DNA from: DATFYI01 sp035315125
GTDB taxonomy: Bacteria > Chloroflexota > Anaerolineae > Anaerolineales > Anaerolineaceae
Direction of reading: 5' to 3'
Assembly (NCBI GenBank): GCA_035315125.1
Contig: DATFYI010000145.1
Location: 1-17,680 of the forward strand
DNA: 17,680 nucleotides
In this document: positions 14,361-17,680 of the stretch, one piece after another
Position numbering within the stretch: position 1 is the stretch's first letter
Layout: every line of letters begins with the position of its first letter
Translations under genes and position numbers: made by a program
Notes under the pieces: model-generated
Told to the model about the DNA's origin: nothing
Database searches by the model: none
Seen by the model: the letters and a program-made list of their open reading frames with translations, nothing else

Positions 14361-15827
14361 TTATGAGCCAATTTTTTCGGCTGCATCCAACACCGCCCGG
14401 ACAATACTGGCATAACCGGTACACCGGCAGGTATTGCCCCGTAGATAATGGCGAACCTCATCTTCGCTGGGTTTTGGCATCTCGCTCAGTAAAGCTTTGG
14501 TAGTCATCAAAATCCCCGGAGTACAGTAGCCGCATTGGAAAGCTGTATTATCGATGAATGCTTCTTGCAGCGGATCGAGCGCAGCAGTTTGCAGGTCTTG
14601 AAGCCCTTCGATGGTCGTGATTTCTTTGCCAACCGAAGAAACTGCCAGGATCAGGCAAGAAAGCATCGGTTTTCCATCAATTTGAACAGTGCAGGCACCA
14701 CATTCACCAATACCGCAGGCATATTTGCTGCCGGTCAATTCTAGTTTTTCACGCAGCACATTTAAAAGCAATTCGTTTGCAGCTACCCAAACCCTGGTTT
14801 TACGCCCGTTGACATTAAGCTCGATCTGCTGGCGTTCACCAGATTTCTGAGAAGGTGTATATACAAAGGGCTTTTGACCGTTCCTCGCAGGATTCTTCCA
14901 GCCAGTATGTGATGGCCTTTCGACAGCGCGCTCCCAGGCCAACGTCAGGGCATCTTGCAGCATGACATTCGCAATCCGCCGGCGGTACCAGGCGCTAGAG
15001 CGGACATCATCGATAGGCGAGATGGATTCTGCAATTAGCTGGCCAGCTTCAGCCAACAGTTCTGTGCTGAAAATCCGCCCAACCAGTACATCCGCCACGG
15101 AGGGCAGCAACAACGGGGTAGGGGCCACCGATCCCATTGCCACCCGGCAGGAGCTAATCCGTTCACCCTGGCGTGTGATTGAAAGCGCCAGACTGGCCTT
15201 AGCCAGATCGGCCACCACGCGGGTTGCCTTTAGAAAAACGCTGGTCGATCCGGGCTGCGGAGCCGGCAAGGTAACTTCTACCAGCATCTCACCCGGCTGT
15301 AAGACTGTTTTTCCAGGACCGAGGAAGAATTGTTCCAACGGTAGAAAACGCTTTCCTGTTTGACTGACCAGGGTCACCTCAGCACACAGAGCCAGTAAGG
15401 CTGGCGGTGTATCCGCTGCGGGCGAACCATTACAAATATTACCGCCGATGGTTCCCATTACCTCAACCTGGGTACTGCCAAAGGAGCGGCAAGCTTCTGC
15501 CAGGCTGGGGTAGCATGTGCGCACCAGCGGGTGCGCTGCCAGGGCATGGATTGTCGTCAGCGCCCCAATGCTGATTGAGCCGTCCGGACGTTCTTTTACC
15601 TCATTCAAAGCAGGAATTTTACTGATATTGATCACAACTTCCGGTTTAACCCGTTCCATCTTCATCATCACAATCAAATCAGTGCCACCCGCGATTAACC
15701 GTGCTTTACCTGGATACTGGTTCAGCCAGGCGAGCGCTTCCTCAATCGTTGAGGCTTCCATGTAATCAAAATTTTGTACCAGCAGGTGGGAGTTCGTCAT
15801 TTCATTGGCGTGAGAGTGACTATCCAT
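14361..15827 (-). CDS. Fused FAD-binding and [2Fe-2S] subunit of a molybdenum hydroxylase
   Basis: One 488-residue chain supplies both electron-transfer parts of a xanthine dehydrogenase-family enzyme. Residues about 17-300 are the FAD domain, with loops LIAGGTDLIV (44-53) and GTIGGNICNGSPAAD (125-139) and the C-terminal flavoprotein motif SPIDDVRSSAWYRRR. A linker of about 30 residues, rich in Pro, Gly, Lys and Gln, follows. Residues 333-488 are the [2Fe-2S] protein, with Cys371, 376, 379, 391 for one cluster and Cys432, 435, 467, 469 for the other. The order FAD then Fe-S is the reverse of eukaryotic xanthine dehydrogenase, where Fe-S comes first. AGGAGG lies about ten bases before the ATG, which overlaps the stop of the preceding large subunit by one base (TAATG), so the two presumably form one enzyme. 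I see no frame problem at the junction, so it is a true fusion. Confidence 0.92.
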   Translation of the reverse strand: MDSHSHANEMTNSHLLVQNFDYMEASTIEEALAWLNQYPGKARLIAGGTDLIVMMKMERVKPEVVINISKIPALNEVKERPDGSISIGALTTIHALAAHPLVRTCYPSLAEACRSFGSTQVEVMGTIGGNICNGSPAADTPPALLALCAEVTLVSQTGKRFLPLEQFFLGPGKTVLQPGEMLVEVTLPAPQPGSTSVFLKATRVVADLAKASLALSITRQGERISSCRVAMGSVAPTPLLLPSVADVLVGRIFSTELLAEAGQLIAESISPIDDVRSSAWYRRRIANVMLQDALTLAWERAVERPSHTGWKNPARNGQKPFVYTPSQKSGERQQIELNVNGRKTRVWVAANELLLNVLREKLELTGSKYACGIGECGACTVQIDGKPMLSCLILAVSSVGKEITTIEGLQDLQTAALDPLQEAFIDNTAFQCGYCTPGILMTTKALLSEMPKPSEDEVRHYLRGNTCRCTGYASIVRAVLDAAEKIGS

Positions 15828-17680
15828 TATTTTACCCCCTCCTTTTGCGTTGTTTCATTTTCCATAATTGCCTTTAATAGTTTTTCCGGAGTAATGGGCA
15901 GTTCGTAAAATCGAACCCCGACCGCGTTGTAAATCGCGTTGGCATAAGCCGCCGGTACAGGGTTTAGAGCTGCCTCGCCAAGACCTTTGGCCCCAAATGG
16001 ACCGGTAGGTTCATAGGTGTTGGCAGAATGTGTGCTGAGTTCATCCAGGTGGGGGCTTTCCATCATACCAGGAGTTTTGGCATCGACCCAATAACCCTTG
16101 GAACGGAGCTGGCCCTGCTCATCCCATTCGATATCTTCGTAAAGTGCCATCCCCAGGCCGCGTGATAAACCGCCTTCCAACTGGCCTTTCGCCCCATCCG
16201 GATTGACGATTGTCCCAGAATCATTCCCCAGAATTGTTCGCAAGGTGCGTACGTTACCCGTCCAGGTATCCACTTCTACTTCGACAAAGACCGTTACGTA
16301 GGCGGGCGGGCAATTCACTGGCCGGTAGCTATCAACTTTAGCAATAGTCTTCCAGCTTTCCGCCCAGCAGCGAGACGCCAACTGCTTGAGAGTCATGCGT
16401 TTATCCGGGATCGAGGGTACGTAAATCACCGCCTGGCCTTGCTCCGTATCCATCCTAAGGTGCAATGATTCAGGCTGGACATTCAGGTAACGCGCCGCTG
16501 TCTCAAAAATCTCTTGCTTAACCTGATTAGCAACTTTTACCGCCGCACCACCTCCAGCATAGATGCCGCGCGTGGCATGGGTACAAACATCGTAAACAGT
16601 GGAGAAAGTGTCTGTCGGAACTACATTGACCTTATCGAGCGGTACGCACAATGTCTCAGCAACCAGTTTTGCCATCGCTTCCAACGTGCCACCACCATGA
16701 TCCACCAATGCAGAGACTACATCCACCGAACCATCCTGATTAACTTTAACCAGCGCTCCAGAATAGTCGATCACATCACCCGGTTGGGGTGCGCCGGCGC
16801 TGGAGGTATGAAAACCCCTGCCCAGACCAATGCCCCTACGAAAACGGCCTGTCTTTTCCTGGGGGCTGGTACGCCGTTCCCATCCGATCATCTCCTGCCC
16901 CTGGCCGAGCAACTCAGGAACACCGTCACTCCAAACAATGGATTTCACCATGGGACCCTGGCCCCAGAAGGTACTGCCAAGACCAACATAATTTTTCAAG
17001 CGCAGTTGCAATGGATCCATGCCCAGCTTTTCGGCCAGCTCATCCATCAAAGATTCTGTCATAAAAGTCGCTTGCGGGTTGCCATAACCCTGCATGGCGC
17101 AGCCCGGCGCTTTGTTGGTATAAACGCCTTTGCCGTGATAGCGGATATTCGGAAAACGATAAAGCGAAACCACCCAGCCAATCGAGACGCCCAGGAAAGA
17201 ATAACCCTGAATAATATGCGCCCCAACATCAGCTATGAGATCCATTTCCACACCTGTCAGGGTGCCATCTTTCTTTGCACCGATCTTGATATGGGTAAGG
17301 GTTCCAAAACGCCCATGATCGTGCATATCCTCTTCACGCGTCAAACATAACTTAACTGGCCGGCGTGCTTTGAGCGCCAGGGCCACGCCGATTGGCACAA
17401 CTGAATTCATTTGAATACTTGAGCCGAACGTACCACCGACTGACATTTTCTTAACGTTCACCTTGCTCAATGGGATTCCGAAGATTTGTCCCAGCACGAT
17501 TCTGGCATTATGGATGGATTGCAGCGTCGCCCACACCGTAATACCACCATCCGGTTCAGGCCGGCAAACGACAGATTTGGGTTCCATTTGGGCATGGTAA
17601 ACCTTATGGGTCTGGAAGGTACCTTCAACAGTAACATCCGATTCGGCAAAAGCCTTATCGACATCGCCCTCAATGATTTC
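15827..17680 (-). CDS. Molybdenum hydroxylase large (molybdopterin) subunit with divergent active site, N-terminus outside window
   Basis: Partial large subunit of the xanthine dehydrogenase family; 617 residues are visible. The frame continues to the window edge: 31 codons precede the Met at 17587 and read GDVDKAFAESDVTVEGTF, normal sequence before the molybdopterin domain. The Met is therefore internal and the hammerhead domain is missing. Numbered from that Met, the loop usually reading GGGFGGKE is GGTFGSSI (51-58), so the purine-binding Glu is Ile58. The usual FRGFG is MQGYG, so the purine-binding Arg is Gln166. The catalytic base is kept as Glu538 in GAKGLGEAA. Loss of both purine ligands recalls aldehyde oxidases, so this enzyme probably acts on something other than a purine. 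Its stop overlaps the start of the FAD-[2Fe-2S] fusion, its likely partner. Confidence 0.9.
   Translation of the reverse strand, partial: EIIEGDVDKAFAESDVTVEGTFQTHKVYHAQMEPKSVVCRPEPDGGITVWATLQSIHNARIVLGQIFGIPLSKVNVKKMSVGGTFGSSIQMNSVVPIGVALALKARRPVKLCLTREEDMHDHGRFGTLTHIKIGAKKDGTLTGVEMDLIADVGAHIIQGYSFLGVSIGWVVSLYRFPNIRYHGKGVYTNKAPGCAMQGYGNPQATFMTESLMDELAEKLGMDPLQLRLKNYVGLGSTFWGQGPMVKSIVWSDGVPELLGQGQEMIGWERRTSPQEKTGRFRRGIGLGRGFHTSSAGAPQPGDVIDYSGALVKVNQDGSVDVVSALVDHGGGTLEAMAKLVAETLCVPLDKVNVVPTDTFSTVYDVCTHATRGIYAGGGAAVKVANQVKQEIFETAARYLNVQPESLHLRMDTEQGQAVIYVPSIPDKRMTLKQLASRCWAESWKTIAKVDSYRPVNCPPAYVTVFVEVEVDTWTGNVRTLRTILGNDSGTIVNPDGAKGQLEGGLSRGLGMALYEDIEWDEQGQLRSKGYWVDAKTPGMMESPHLDELSTHSANTYEPTGPFGAKGLGEAALNPVPAAYANAIYNAVGVRFYELPITPEKLLKAIMENETTQKEGVK

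Noticed and set aside
16514..17350. A 278-codon + strand open frame opposite the first large subunit
   Set aside because: It lies wholly antisense to an unmistakable molybdopterin subunit and its translation resembles no family. High-GC coding sequence often leaves open antisense frames.
17467..17673. A separate small - strand gene at the right edge
   Set aside because: It is out of frame with the large subunit, which itself reads through this stretch with good family sequence.
1..17680. CRISPR arrays, tRNA or rRNA genes, insertion sequences, phage genes or defence systems
   Set aside because: None seen on either strand: no regular repeats, transposase or integrase motifs, or tRNA-like folds.

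Overview
The window looks like part of a bacterial chromosome from an anaerobic heterotroph. The transcription factors (GntR/FCD, TetR, IclR), Shine-Dalgarno sites and one sigma70-type promoter are bacterial. The oxygen-sensitive 2-oxoacid:ferredoxin oxidoreductase and the ADP-forming acyl-CoA synthetase suit an anaerobe that ferments amino acids. An Anaerolineae-like Chloroflexota would fit, but that is a guess from gene content; no marker gene here fixes the phylum.

Left (1-829, + strand): the C-terminal 275 residues of a MetF-type methylenetetrahydrofolate reductase, cut by the window edge. Its stop overlaps the stop of the next gene, which runs the other way.

Centre-left (826-7232, - strand): a tight operon reading gntR, HisC-like aminotransferase, iorA, iorB, fused ADP-forming acyl-CoA synthetase. 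The order matches a route: amino acid to 2-oxoacid, to acyl-CoA plus reduced ferredoxin, to free acid plus ATP. A good promoter and a perfect 12-bp palindrome lie just upstream of gntR.

Middle (7269-9177): a divergent TetR gene (+) and an IclR gene (-) that carries a single-base frameshift. Restoring one G recreates a textbook IclR domain. The 344 bases upstream of iclR hold no convincing gene, but do hold several inverted repeats, including a probable terminator.

Right (9178-17680, - strand): a second operon, open at the window edge. It encodes two complete molybdenum hydroxylase sets of the xanthine dehydrogenase family followed by a dihydropyrimidinase/hydantoinase-family cyclic amidohydrolase. 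Set 1 is a divergent molybdopterin subunit plus an unusual FAD-[2Fe-2S] fusion. Set 2 is a separate FAD subunit, [2Fe-2S] subunit and molybdopterin subunit with purine-type active-site residues. The layout suggests hydroxylation of an N-heterocycle at two positions or on two substrates, then hydrolytic ring opening. The substrate cannot be read from the sequence. I regard this operon as the most interesting part of the window.
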